Shown one piece after another: positions 1 through 6,364 of a DNA stretch of 10,196 bases (its first letter is position 1; each line of letters begins with the position of its first letter). A program made the position numbers and the translations under genes. The notes under the pieces were generated by a model that had not been told where the DNA came from, made no database searches, and saw only the letters and a program-made list of their open reading frames with translations. The DNA lies in NCBI GenBank assembly GCA_003221825.1, contig QHUE01000147.1:1-10196 (forward strand). Reading direction: 5' to 3'. This DNA comes from Gemmatimonadota bacterium (GTDB lineage: Bacteria > Gemmatimonadota > Gemmatimonadetes > Gemmatimonadales > GWC2-71-9).

Positions 1-2
1 AG

Positions 3-1766
3 CGCGAGATGCTGCTCCGCGAGCAGATGAAAGCCATTCGCAAGGAGCTCGGTGAAGAGGAAGAGGCGGCCGAGGCCGATGATCTGAAGAAGCGGCTGGA
101 CGCGCTCGAGTTGCCGGAGGCCGCGCGCAAGGAAGTCGACCGCGAGCTGGCACGGCTGGAGCGTGCCGGCCGGGAGTCGATGGAAGCGCAGGTCATTCGT
201 ACCTATCTCGAGACCATCGCCGAGCTGCCGTGGAACAAGCGGACGGAAGAGTCGCTCGACCTGAAACGGGCGGCGGAAATCCTCGAGGAGGATCACTACG
301 GGCTCCAGGATGTGAAAGATCAGGTGCTCGAGTTCCTCGCGGTGCGCCAGCTCCGTCAGCAGCAGCCCAAGGAAGAGGCGCCGGGAAACGAGGACGATCG
401 CGCCGCGCGGGCGCCGACGCTGCTGTTCGTCGGACCGCCGGGCGTCGGCAAGACATCGATCGCCAAGTCCATCGCACGCGCGATGGGGCGGCCCTACGTC
501 CGGATTTCACTCGGTGGGGCCCGCGACGAGGCCGACATTCGCGGCCACCGGCGCACCTACGTCGGGGCGATGCCCGGTCGGATCATCCAGGGCATGAAGC
601 AGGCAGGTGCCAAGAACCCGATTTTCCTGCTCGACGAGGTCGATAAACTGGGCATTTCCTTCCAGGGAGACCCGGCCGCCGCACTGCTCGAAGTGCTCGA
701 TCCGGCGCAGAACGACACGTTCACGGACCACTATCTCGGCGTGCCGTTCGACCTCTCTGAGGTGTTATTCATCGCGACCGCCAACTTCCTGCAAGGCATT
801 CCGGGGCCGCTGCTCGACCGGCTCGAGACGGTGAACTTCGCGGGCTACACCGAGCGCGAGAAGCTCGAGATCGCCAAGCGCTATCTCGTGCTGCGCCAAA
901 ACCGCGAGAACGGCCTGCGTGCCGATCAGCTCGAGCTGACCGACGCGGCTCTGGCCGAGATCATCGCGAGCTACACGCGCGAGGCGGGCGTGCGCCAGCT
1001 CGAGCGCGAAATCGGCAAGCTCGGCCGCAAGGTCGCGCGCAAGATTGCCGATGGCGCGACGCAGAAAGTGACGGTCACGCCCAAGGACATTCCCGACCTC
1101 ATCGGGCGGCCGAAGGTCCATCCCGAGCGCATGGCCGGCGAGGATCAGGTTGGCGTGGCGACGGGGATGTATTACACGCCCGTGGGCGGCGATATCATGT
1201 TCGTCGAAGCCAGTGTGATGCCGGGCAAGGGCGAGCTGGTCCTCACGGGTCAGTTGGGCGACGTCATGAAGGAGTCCGCCCGCGCGGCGTTGACGTACGC
1301 CAAGTCACACGCTGATCTCCTGGGCATTCCGGCAGGCGCCTTCGTCGACACCGACATTCACGTGCACGTTCCCGCGGGCGCCATTCCGAAGGACGGCCCG
1401 TCGGCGGGCATCACGATGGCCACGGCACTCGTGTCGGCGCTGTCGCGGCGCCCGGCCCGCCACGACATTGCGATGACGGGCGAAATCACGCTGCGCGGAC
1501 GGGTGCTCCCCATCGGCGGCGTGAAGGAAAAGGTGCTCGGCGCGGTGCGGGCCGGCATCAGGTCGGTGATCCTGCCGAAGGAGAACGAGCCCGACCTCGA
1601 GGATCTGCCTGAAGAGGTCCGCAAGACGCTCGACGTGCATCTCGTGGAGGAGTTGGGCGATGTGTTGAGCCTGGCCCTGCGCGGGGCGCGGTTTGAGTCG
1701 GGCCATCTGATCTTCGAAACGGAAGCGCCGATCGGCCTAGCTCGCGCTCACTCCGGCCACAACTAG
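3..1766 (+). CDS. lon: ATP-dependent Lon protease, 5'-truncated by window edge
   Basis: Lon is a cytoplasmic AAA+ serine protease that unfolds and degrades damaged or regulatory proteins as a ring-shaped hexamer. The frame is open from the window edge and starts inside the coiled-coil part of the N-terminal region (LLREQMKAIRKELGE, the counterpart of the conserved EQMKAIQKELGE). Then come the AAA+ module with Walker A GPPGVGKT (432-455) and Walker B FLLDE (624-638), and the Lon proteolytic domain. The catalytic dyad is visible: Ser in KDGPSAG (1401-1403) and Lys in GGVKEK (1530-1532), 43 residues apart as in E. coli Lon (S679/K722). About 587 residues are present. By comparison with the usual length near 800, the N-terminal substrate-binding domain of some 200 residues lies to the left of the window. 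The TAG stop overlaps the 3' end of the opposing TetR gene by 30 bp. Identification is secure. Confidence 0.97.
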   Translation, partial: REMLLREQMKAIRKELGEEEEAAEADDLKKRLDALELPEAARKEVDRELARLERAGRESMEAQVIRTYLETIAELPWNKRTEESLDLKRAAEILEEDHYGLQDVKDQVLEFLAVRQLRQQQPKEEAPGNEDDRAARAPTLLFVGPPGVGKTSIAKSIARAMGRPYVRISLGGARDEADIRGHRRTYVGAMPGRIIQGMKQAGAKNPIFLLDEVDKLGISFQGDPAAALLEVLDPAQNDTFTDHYLGVPFDLSEVLFIATANFLQGIPGPLLDRLETVNFAGYTEREKLEIAKRYLVLRQNRENGLRADQLELTDAALAEIIASYTREAGVRQLEREIGKLGRKVARKIADGATQKVTVTPKDIPDLIGRPKVHPERMAGEDQVGVATGMYYTPVGGDIMFVEASVMPGKGELVLTGQLGDVMKESARAALTYAKSHADLLGIPAGAFVDTDIHVHVPAGAIPKDGPSAGITMATALVSALSRRPARHDIAMTGEITLRGRVLPIGGVKEKVLGAVRAGIRSVILPKENEPDLEDLPEEVRKTLDVHLVEELGDVLSLALRGARFESGHLIFETEAPIGLARAHSGHN

Positions 1767-2327
1767 ATCGACGGCGGCTTCGCGCCAGCGCTCGCGGAGC
1801 GCTGGCTCGTCGGCACCCAGGGGCCGGGCGCTTGCCGCCACAACAGCTTCCATGCTGAGGTAGCCCACCATCAGGATCAGTGCCTGGGCGGCAGCGAGGT
1901 GCGGGTCGACATCGTCCCGCACCTGGCCCAGACCCTGACCCTCCGCACGCAATACCACCAGCCGGTTGATCGCGGGCGCGAACGCGGCGCCTGAACGGGT
2001 CCCCTGCCCGATCAGGGCGACCACCTGCGGATGTTGGGCGAGAAACTCGAACTGCGCGGCGAGAGTGAGCCGCAGCCGCTCCAGCGGTCCGCCAGGCGGG
2101 TAGGCTAGTTCCGCCAGCGCCGCCTCCAGCTCGCCGGCGGATTGCGCGAGCACCGCTTGGAAGAGACCGCGCTTGGAGTGGTAGTAGTAGAACAACAGTT
2201 GCTTGTTGACGCCTGCCCGTCGCGCGATCTGCTCTACGCGCGCACCCGCGAAGCCACGCTTGGCAAACTCTTCGCGGGCGGCCGCCACGATTCGTAACGC
2301 TCTGTCATTACTAAGTTTAGGTGGCAT
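1737..2327 (-). CDS. TetR/AcrR-family transcriptional regulator
   Basis: This 196-residue protein is a one-component repressor-type DNA-binding protein. Residues 9-55 form the TetR N-terminal helical bundle: the helix-turn-helix is at about residues 31-50 and is followed by FYYYHSKRGLF, the hallmark end of the TetR recognition helix and helix 4. The rest is helical and variable, as expected for the ligand-binding and dimer domain, so the effector cannot be predicted. I chose ATG 2327 because the TetR domain begins there. The frame stays open to GTG 2423, but that extension would be a low-complexity Gly/Ala tail encoded through the palindrome. No good ribosome binding site is visible (only GAG 3 nt before ATG). 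A perfect inverted repeat lies 6 nt upstream, so autorepression is likely. It follows M14 by 108 bp on the same strand and overlaps lon tail to tail. No divergent target gene is present. Confidence 0.92.
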   Translation of the reverse strand: MPPKLSNDRALRIVAAAREEFAKRGFAGARVEQIARRAGVNKQLLFYYYHSKRGLFQAVLAQSAGELEAALAELAYPPGGPLERLRLTLAAQFEFLAQHPQVVALIGQGTRSGAAFAPAINRLVVLRAEGQGLGQVRDDVDPHLAAAQALILMVGYLSMEAVVAASARPLGADEPALRERWREAAVDLVVAGVSAS

Positions 2328-2333
2328 TTGCTC

Positions 2334-2363
2334 GATTTCGTCAACCGTTTGGTTGACGAAATC
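2334..2363. promoter_or_regulatory. Perfect 13-bp inverted repeat, probable TetR operator
   Basis: The arms GATTTCGTCAACC (2334-2346) and GGTTGACGAAATC (2351-2363) are exact reverse complements separated by GTTT. The site ends 6 nt before the proposed TetR ATG (2327) and sits in the 108-bp gap after M14. Operators of TetR-family proteins are typically palindromes of this size overlapping their own promoter, and the GTCAACC/GGTTGAC core fits that style. Autoregulation is therefore inferred; control of other genes is not shown. By eye I see no second full copy in the window. Confidence 0.75.
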
Positions 2364-2435
2364 TAAGGCCCATCCTCCGGCGCCGCCACTGCCCGCGCAC
2401 TCGCCTTCGGCGCGCTGGGCCACGCGACCCCCAGA

Positions 2436-4745
2436 TCATTCCAATTCAGAATCGTGTTGACGTGTGCGCGCCTGCTCGGCGGTCAGACCGGGATCTTGGT
2501 CCTCCGGCACATCGGTGCTCGTGTCCACCTGAAAGAGCGGCGATTGGTTGAAGTAGACCGCCAGGGTGTCCGCGTATCCGTACGCGATCGGACTGCGCGC
2601 GTCCTTCATGACGGCGCGGTAGATGCCGCCGGACGCACGCAGCTGCCGCGCCGGCGCGATGTCGACGCCGCGCGTCACGCCGTACTCCGTGAACACACCC
2701 GACGTCCCGCCCTCGGTAATCACCACACCGCCGGCCGCGATCCACTGATTGAGTGCGGCCATCCCCTCGAGGCCGATGCCGGGCCGCACGTCGTCGGTGG
2801 AATCCTGGCCGCCCAGGTTAGGTGTGAGCGCGCTGCGCCGCCACGGGATCGGCGGGCCGTTCATGGGCAGCCCGTTGACGATCTGCTGCGGGTTATTCGA
2901 GACGAACGGCAGCACCAGCACGTTGAATTGCCGCAGCAGATCGCGCCGGTTGAGCTGCTGCACACTCAGGTAGGTGTACGGAATCTTCAACACGTCGAAC
3001 GCGTACCGCACCCATCCCTCGTTCTGCGTATTCAGCCAGGAGTGCACGAGCGCGATCCTCGGCAGGTCGAGCTCGTGCCGCGCGACCGGTGGCGTCGTCG
3101 GCACGCCGGCCACGTTGAGTCCGAGCGATTCGGCGGCTTGCCTGATTCGCCGCTCCACGCCCGCCGCGGCCGGGATGATCGTCGTGCCTCGCCCCCACGA
3201 GCGCTGGCCGACGGTAAACGAGTCCTCGCTCGCCCACATCCGTACATCGCGCAACGCGAGGCGGAATTGGATCAGGCCGCTCTCCGTCGTCGGCGCGATG
3301 AGATACGCGGTCGCCCCACTGGCAGTCGTGACTTCACCCTTCACGCGCGCGTCGGTCGTCAGTGGCGTCATCGGGGCGTGCAGCACCGTCGTGTCGTTGA
3401 TCGGATGCAATGCAACGTTCCGCACGTACTGCAGCGTCCAACCGGTGTCGTCGTACGGTTGCGGGTCGTTGGCCCCGTAGTCTTGTTTGCTGAAGTAACT
3501 CTTCGCGAGCGGGCCGTACGGCTGATCGAGCGGCACGAGGTAATCGCCGGCCGCGACGTCCATGCCGCCGGCCTTGAACGCCTGGGTGGCCCGCTGGACC
3601 TCGATGCCATGGAACCGCAGCAGGTTTACGAGATTCGCCGCCTCGACGGCGCGGCCCTGATTCGCCGGGATATGGAACGCGTTGGGACCGTCCTTCGCGC
3701 GCCCGCGCTCGATGGCCCGCACGCCCTTGCGATAAAACTGATCGAGGTAGCGATGGCCATTGCGCGCCATGTAGTTCAGCGCGATGAGCAGCGCGGACTG
3801 CTGGTAGTTGATGTTGTTGCGAATGCACCACCGCACCCCGTTGAGCGGCGGATTGGGGCGGAACCATTCGACGGAAGTCTGGCGGTCGGGCAGCTTGACG
3901 GTATGGCAGTCGGCACCGCGCGACGTATACGTCTCGTAGAACCGGCCGATCGAGTTGTGGCCGTTCGCGACCCAGAACATGTAGTTGGGCGTCCAGCCGT
4001 CGTAGAAATCGTGCGTCCAGACGCCGGGCAGGCCGCGACTGGTCAGCGCCGTGATCTCCTGGAACGCGAGCTCATGGGCCGTGTATTTGCCCCAATAGAT
4101 CAATCCCGGGCCGTTGTTCTTGTTGGCCTTCCGGTAGCGGTAGACGTCGACCATCCGGTCGCGCCCATCCACCTCGGTCACTGGCGTTATGAGTGTTATG
4201 ACGCTGTCGCGAATTTGCCTGATGAACGGGGTGTCCTCGACAGCCAGGCGGTAGGCCAATTCCATCAGCATTTCCGGGGAGCCGGTCTCCGGTGAGTGGA
4301 TCGAGCCGGTCAAGTAGTAGATCGGCTTTCCGGCCGCGATCAGCCGCCGCGCGGTGTCGGCGGCCAGCCGCCGGGGATCCGCGAGTGCAGCAGTGATGTC
4401 GCGATAGTGCTCGAGCTGCGTAATTGTGGCGGAGTCGGCGATCGCAGCGATGATCATGGGCCGCCCCCCGTCGCTCGTGCCGAGATCGAACACCTTCACG
4501 CGCGGCGACGCCTCATCGAGCGCGCGAAAGTAGCGCGTGATGTCGGCGACGTAGGAAAGCCGGCCGACGGTACCCGGGACATAGCCCAGGACCATCAGGG
4601 GACTCGGGACTCGGGAGTCGGTGGGGAGATGATCGGTGAGCTCGGTGTTGAAGCGCGGCTCGGTGGTCAGCTCACGGATCTTTGCGGTGTACGCAGAGTC
4701 TAGGGGTTGTTGGAGCGCCAGGAGCGCAATGACGGTGATGACCAT
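2436..4745 (-). CDS. M14-type zinc carboxypeptidase homologue with apparent internal deletion
   Basis: This 769-residue protein resembles large exported M14 metallocarboxypeptidase-like proteins of environmental bacteria. The N-terminus (VITVIALLALQQP) is a short, weak signal peptide without basic residues. The M14 domain shows the zinc motif HSPE (H150, E153), then VDGRDRMVDVY (about 192-202), the WGKYTAH segment ending at H224, and GRFYETY (267-273), which could hold the general-base Glu. In relatives as I remember them, the WGKYTAH segment continues with DNNRD and an HDLHE stretch that supplies the third zinc ligand. Here it passes directly into ELAFQEITALTSRG, so about 60-70 residues appear to be missing in frame. 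The C-terminal half (about 330-769) is the usual accessory region, and it too ends early. ATG 4745 is preceded by GGAG with 8-nt spacing and lies inside the hydrolase gene. Family assignment is firm; catalytic activity is doubtful. Confidence 0.86.
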   Translation of the reverse strand: MVITVIALLALQQPLDSAYTAKIRELTTEPRFNTELTDHLPTDSRVPSPLMVLGYVPGTVGRLSYVADITRYFRALDEASPRVKVFDLGTSDGGRPMIIAAIADSATITQLEHYRDITAALADPRRLAADTARRLIAAGKPIYYLTGSIHSPETGSPEMLMELAYRLAVEDTPFIRQIRDSVITLITPVTEVDGRDRMVDVYRYRKANKNNGPGLIYWGKYTAHELAFQEITALTSRGLPGVWTHDFYDGWTPNYMFWVANGHNSIGRFYETYTSRGADCHTVKLPDRQTSVEWFRPNPPLNGVRWCIRNNINYQQSALLIALNYMARNGHRYLDQFYRKGVRAIERGRAKDGPNAFHIPANQGRAVEAANLVNLLRFHGIEVQRATQAFKAGGMDVAAGDYLVPLDQPYGPLAKSYFSKQDYGANDPQPYDDTGWTLQYVRNVALHPINDTTVLHAPMTPLTTDARVKGEVTTASGATAYLIAPTTESGLIQFRLALRDVRMWASEDSFTVGQRSWGRGTTIIPAAAGVERRIRQAAESLGLNVAGVPTTPPVARHELDLPRIALVHSWLNTQNEGWVRYAFDVLKIPYTYLSVQQLNRRDLLRQFNVLVLPFVSNNPQQIVNGLPMNGPPIPWRRSALTPNLGGQDSTDDVRPGIGLEGMAALNQWIAAGGVVITEGGTSGVFTEYGVTRGVDIAPARQLRASGGIYRAVMKDARSPIAYGYADTLAVYFNQSPLFQVDTSTDVPEDQDPGLTAEQARTRQHDSELE
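4599..4619. repeat. Three tandem 7-bp units inside M14 gene
   Basis: GGGACTC occurs twice in a row (4599-4605, 4606-4612) and is followed by a one-base variant, GGGAGTC (4613-4619). It lies near the 5' end of the M14 coding region, encoding part of TDSRVPSP. A 7-bp unit is not a multiple of three, so loss or gain of one copy would shift the frame. Only three units are present, so this may be chance. Confidence 0.5.
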
Positions 4746-5644
4746 GCGACGTTCTCCGGAATGCGGGTCAGACCTTCTTTGAGAAAATCGAGCAGCAAAC
4801 GATTGACCTGGTCGGGCGATTCCTCCGGTGCGTCGTGTCCGGTACGTGAGACGACCACGAACTCACTGCGTGGCAGCTCGCGCGCGAATCTGGTGCCATC
4901 ACGCAAGGCGATCCACCGATCGTCGTCGCCCCAGAGGATCAGCGTGGGCGTCTGCACGGCACTCAGGCGTCCTCCGCCGAGGGTGTCGAACCTGAACTCC
5001 CGGAGCACGCCTCGCAAGGCGCGTCCATAGTCCGGATCCGGAACCGGCGCGTAATACTGATCGACGTCCGCCTCGGTGACTTTATCGGGATCGGCAAATG
5101 TCGAGCGCACAATTCGGCCGGTGATCCAGCGTCCGCGGAACGTGGTGGCAATCGCACCCAGAAATGGCCAGCGCGCCATCTTGAGGACGCCGGGCCAACG
5201 GATGCCATAGCCGGCGGCGTCGATCAGCACCATCCCGCGCACACGATCGGGATGTGCGAGCGCGACGTCCGCGGCGATTGCTCCGCCCATGGAGTGACCG
5301 ACCAGCACGGCACTCGCGATGCCCAGCGAGTCGAGCAGCGACACGACGAGGTGCGTGTACGCCGCGTTGGTGTATCCGTGCGCCGGCTTGTCGGAGAACC
5401 CGAAGCCGCGATTGTCGAAGGCGACGACGCGATAGCCCGCCGCCACGACGGGCGCCAGCTGGGAGCGCCAGCCGTACAGCGAGGCGCCAATGCCGTGAAT
5501 GAATACGACCGGCGTGCCGTTGCCGGTGTCGATCAGCCGCAGCCGTGTGCCATCCACGGTCCGATACTGCGCGCGGAACGGGGTGCCGGCGGGATAACGT
5601 TGCGTCTCGGGAATTGGAGACGCGCGGCACGCGGCGAGGACCAA
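4700..5644 (-). CDS. Alpha/beta hydrolase, probable lipoprotein; start uncertain
   Basis: This is an alpha/beta-hydrolase fold enzyme (esterase, epoxide hydrolase or similar; substrate unknown). Visible are the oxyanion segment HGIGAS, the nucleophile elbow GHSMGG (Ser codon 5291-5293), the acid in WGDDDRW (Asp codon 4919-4921) and the His in RTGHDAPEE (4835-4837), all in the expected order. The frame encodes LCGLALVLAACRAS ahead of the fold. That looks like a lipoprotein signal end with lipobox LAAC (Cys codon 5627-5629), which would anchor the enzyme outside the cytoplasmic membrane. No ATG suits it. TTG 5644 gives 314 residues but places Cys at residue 6, too short for a signal. CTG 5659, 2 nt past the regulator's TAA, would restore more of the signal. 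GTG 5815 would add an Arg-rich stretch overlapping the regulator. The start given is therefore nominal. It follows the TrmB-like gene and overlaps M14 by 46 bp. Confidence 0.87.
   Translation of the reverse strand: MVLAACRASPIPETQRYPAGTPFRAQYRTVDGTRLRLIDTGNGTPVVFIHGIGASLYGWRSQLAPVVAAGYRVVAFDNRGFGFSDKPAHGYTNAAYTHLVVSLLDSLGIASAVLVGHSMGGAIAADVALAHPDRVRGMVLIDAAGYGIRWPGVLKMARWPFLGAIATTFRGRWITGRIVRSTFADPDKVTEADVDQYYAPVPDPDYGRALRGVLREFRFDTLGGGRLSAVQTPTLILWGDDDRWIALRDGTRFARELPRSEFVVVSRTGHDAPEESPDQVNRLLLDFLKEGLTRIPENVAWSSPSLRSWRSNNP
4754..4757 (-). promoter_or_regulatory. Shine-Dalgarno for the M14 gene, inside the hydrolase coding region
   Basis: On the minus strand GGAG lies 8 nt before ATG 4745, within the last 20 codons of the upstream hydrolase gene. 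It supports ATG 4745 as the M14 start, and hence a 46-bp overlap and translational coupling. No other start codon is visible just upstream in the M14 frame. Confidence 0.6.
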
Positions 5645-5661
5645 CGCGAGGCCGCACAGAC

Positions 5662-6321
5662 TTAGAGCGCGCGTTGGGCCAGGACCACGATGAGGGGGTG
5701 AGAAGTCCAGAAGCCGGCGATCGCCTCGCCTTCGCCCGTCGTCATCACGAGCTGCGCCTCGTCGATCAGGAGTATCGTCGCATTGGGCGCGTCGTCCGTG
5801 GCGGGCTCGAGCCACGCCGGCGCGTCGGCGGGCATGCCGCCGCGCACCCGCACGGTCATGCGCGCGCGCTCCGCGGCGCGTCGCCAGGCGGGCAGCGTCG
5901 GCCGCCACAACTCGACCGCCATGATCCCTTTTACACTCCGCTCCGCCCGGGCGACCAACTGCATCACGAGATTCGCGACCGCGCGAATGCCGGCAACTTC
6001 CCGCGTGACCGGTTCGCCCGGTCGGGAGAAATCGCGCAGCGCGCGACCCAGCCGGTCCAACGCCTCCCCCTGCAACGTGGCGAGCTGCGTGATCAAGGCC
6101 TGGGGATCGGTCGGGCGATATCGCGCCGGGCGCTGGGGTGGCGGCGTGCGCGTGGCGGCGCCGCGCGAGACCAGGCCTTCCAGGGCGCCGTAGGCATTGG
6201 CTCGCGCCAGGCGAGCACCGCGCGCGACGGCGTAGCCGGTGGAAGGGCCGAGGCGCAAGAGCGTCGCGTAAACCAGCGACTCGGTGGGTGTAAAGCCAAA
6301 AGGCGTCAAATCGATTGGCAC
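5662..6321 (-). CDS. TrmB-like winged-helix transcriptional regulator
   Basis: This 219-residue protein is built like the TrmB family. An N-terminal winged helix-turn-helix (about residues 7-75: FGFTPTESLVYATLLRLGPS, then RANAYGALEGLVSRG and a basic wing with ARYRP) is followed by a short helical linker (about 78-125) and a C-terminal alpha/beta domain (about 125-219). The C-terminal domain resembles the degenerate phospholipase-D-like sensor of TrmB regulators, including the typical end GFWTSHPLIVVLAQRAL. It is shorter than archaeal sugar-sensing TrmB (about 340 residues) and lacks that protein's extra C-terminal ligand domain, so no sugar ligand should be assumed. The start is GTG 6321; the domain begins within the first ten residues. 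No Shine-Dalgarno is visible, and a palindrome abuts the start codon, pointing to a very short leader and autoregulation. The hydrolase gene follows without a gap, making hydrolase and M14 the likely targets. Confidence 0.85.
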   Translation of the reverse strand: MPIDLTPFGFTPTESLVYATLLRLGPSTGYAVARGARLARANAYGALEGLVSRGAATRTPPPQRPARYRPTDPQALITQLATLQGEALDRLGRALRDFSRPGEPVTREVAGIRAVANLVMQLVARAERSVKGIMAVELWRPTLPAWRRAAERARMTVRVRGGMPADAPAWLEPATDDAPNATILLIDEAQLVMTTGEGEAIAGFWTSHPLIVVLAQRAL

Positions 6322-6322
6322 T

Positions 6323-6342
6323 GTAGTAGCAGATACTACTAC
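6323..6342. promoter_or_regulatory. Inverted repeat at the start of the TrmB-like gene, probable operator
   Basis: The arms GTAGTAG (6323-6329) and CTACTAC (6336-6342) are exact reverse complements around a 6-bp centre, CAGATA. A shorter register (6-bp arms, 5-bp centre) is also possible. The site begins 1 nt upstream of the GTG start codon on the minus strand, in the 43-bp gap behind the preceding gene. On that strand TAGTAT, a 4/6 match to a -10 box, lies inside it, so a bound protein would block transcription start. Autoregulation by the TrmB-like protein is inferred from position only. Confidence 0.6.
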
Positions 6343-6364
6343 TTAAGTTGGCAGGTCGCCATCC

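Noticed and set aside
2181..2190. GTAGTAGTAG run as a second copy of the TrmB-like operator
   Set aside because: These are the Tyr codons of the TetR FYYYH motif and no matching second arm is nearby.
2328..2423. N-terminal extension of the TetR gene to GTG 2423
   Set aside because: The extra 32 residues are not TetR-like and would be encoded through the palindrome; the domain begins at ATG 2327.
2454..4295. 613-codon open frame on the plus strand, antisense to M14
   Set aside because: Its translation is Arg/His/Val-rich with no recognisable motif, whereas the minus strand shows clear M14 motifs. Long antisense frames are common at this GC content.
5645..5908. Long Arg-rich N-terminal extension of the hydrolase
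   Set aside because: It is read in another frame of the TrmB-like gene, has no fold-like character and lies upstream of an apparent lipobox.
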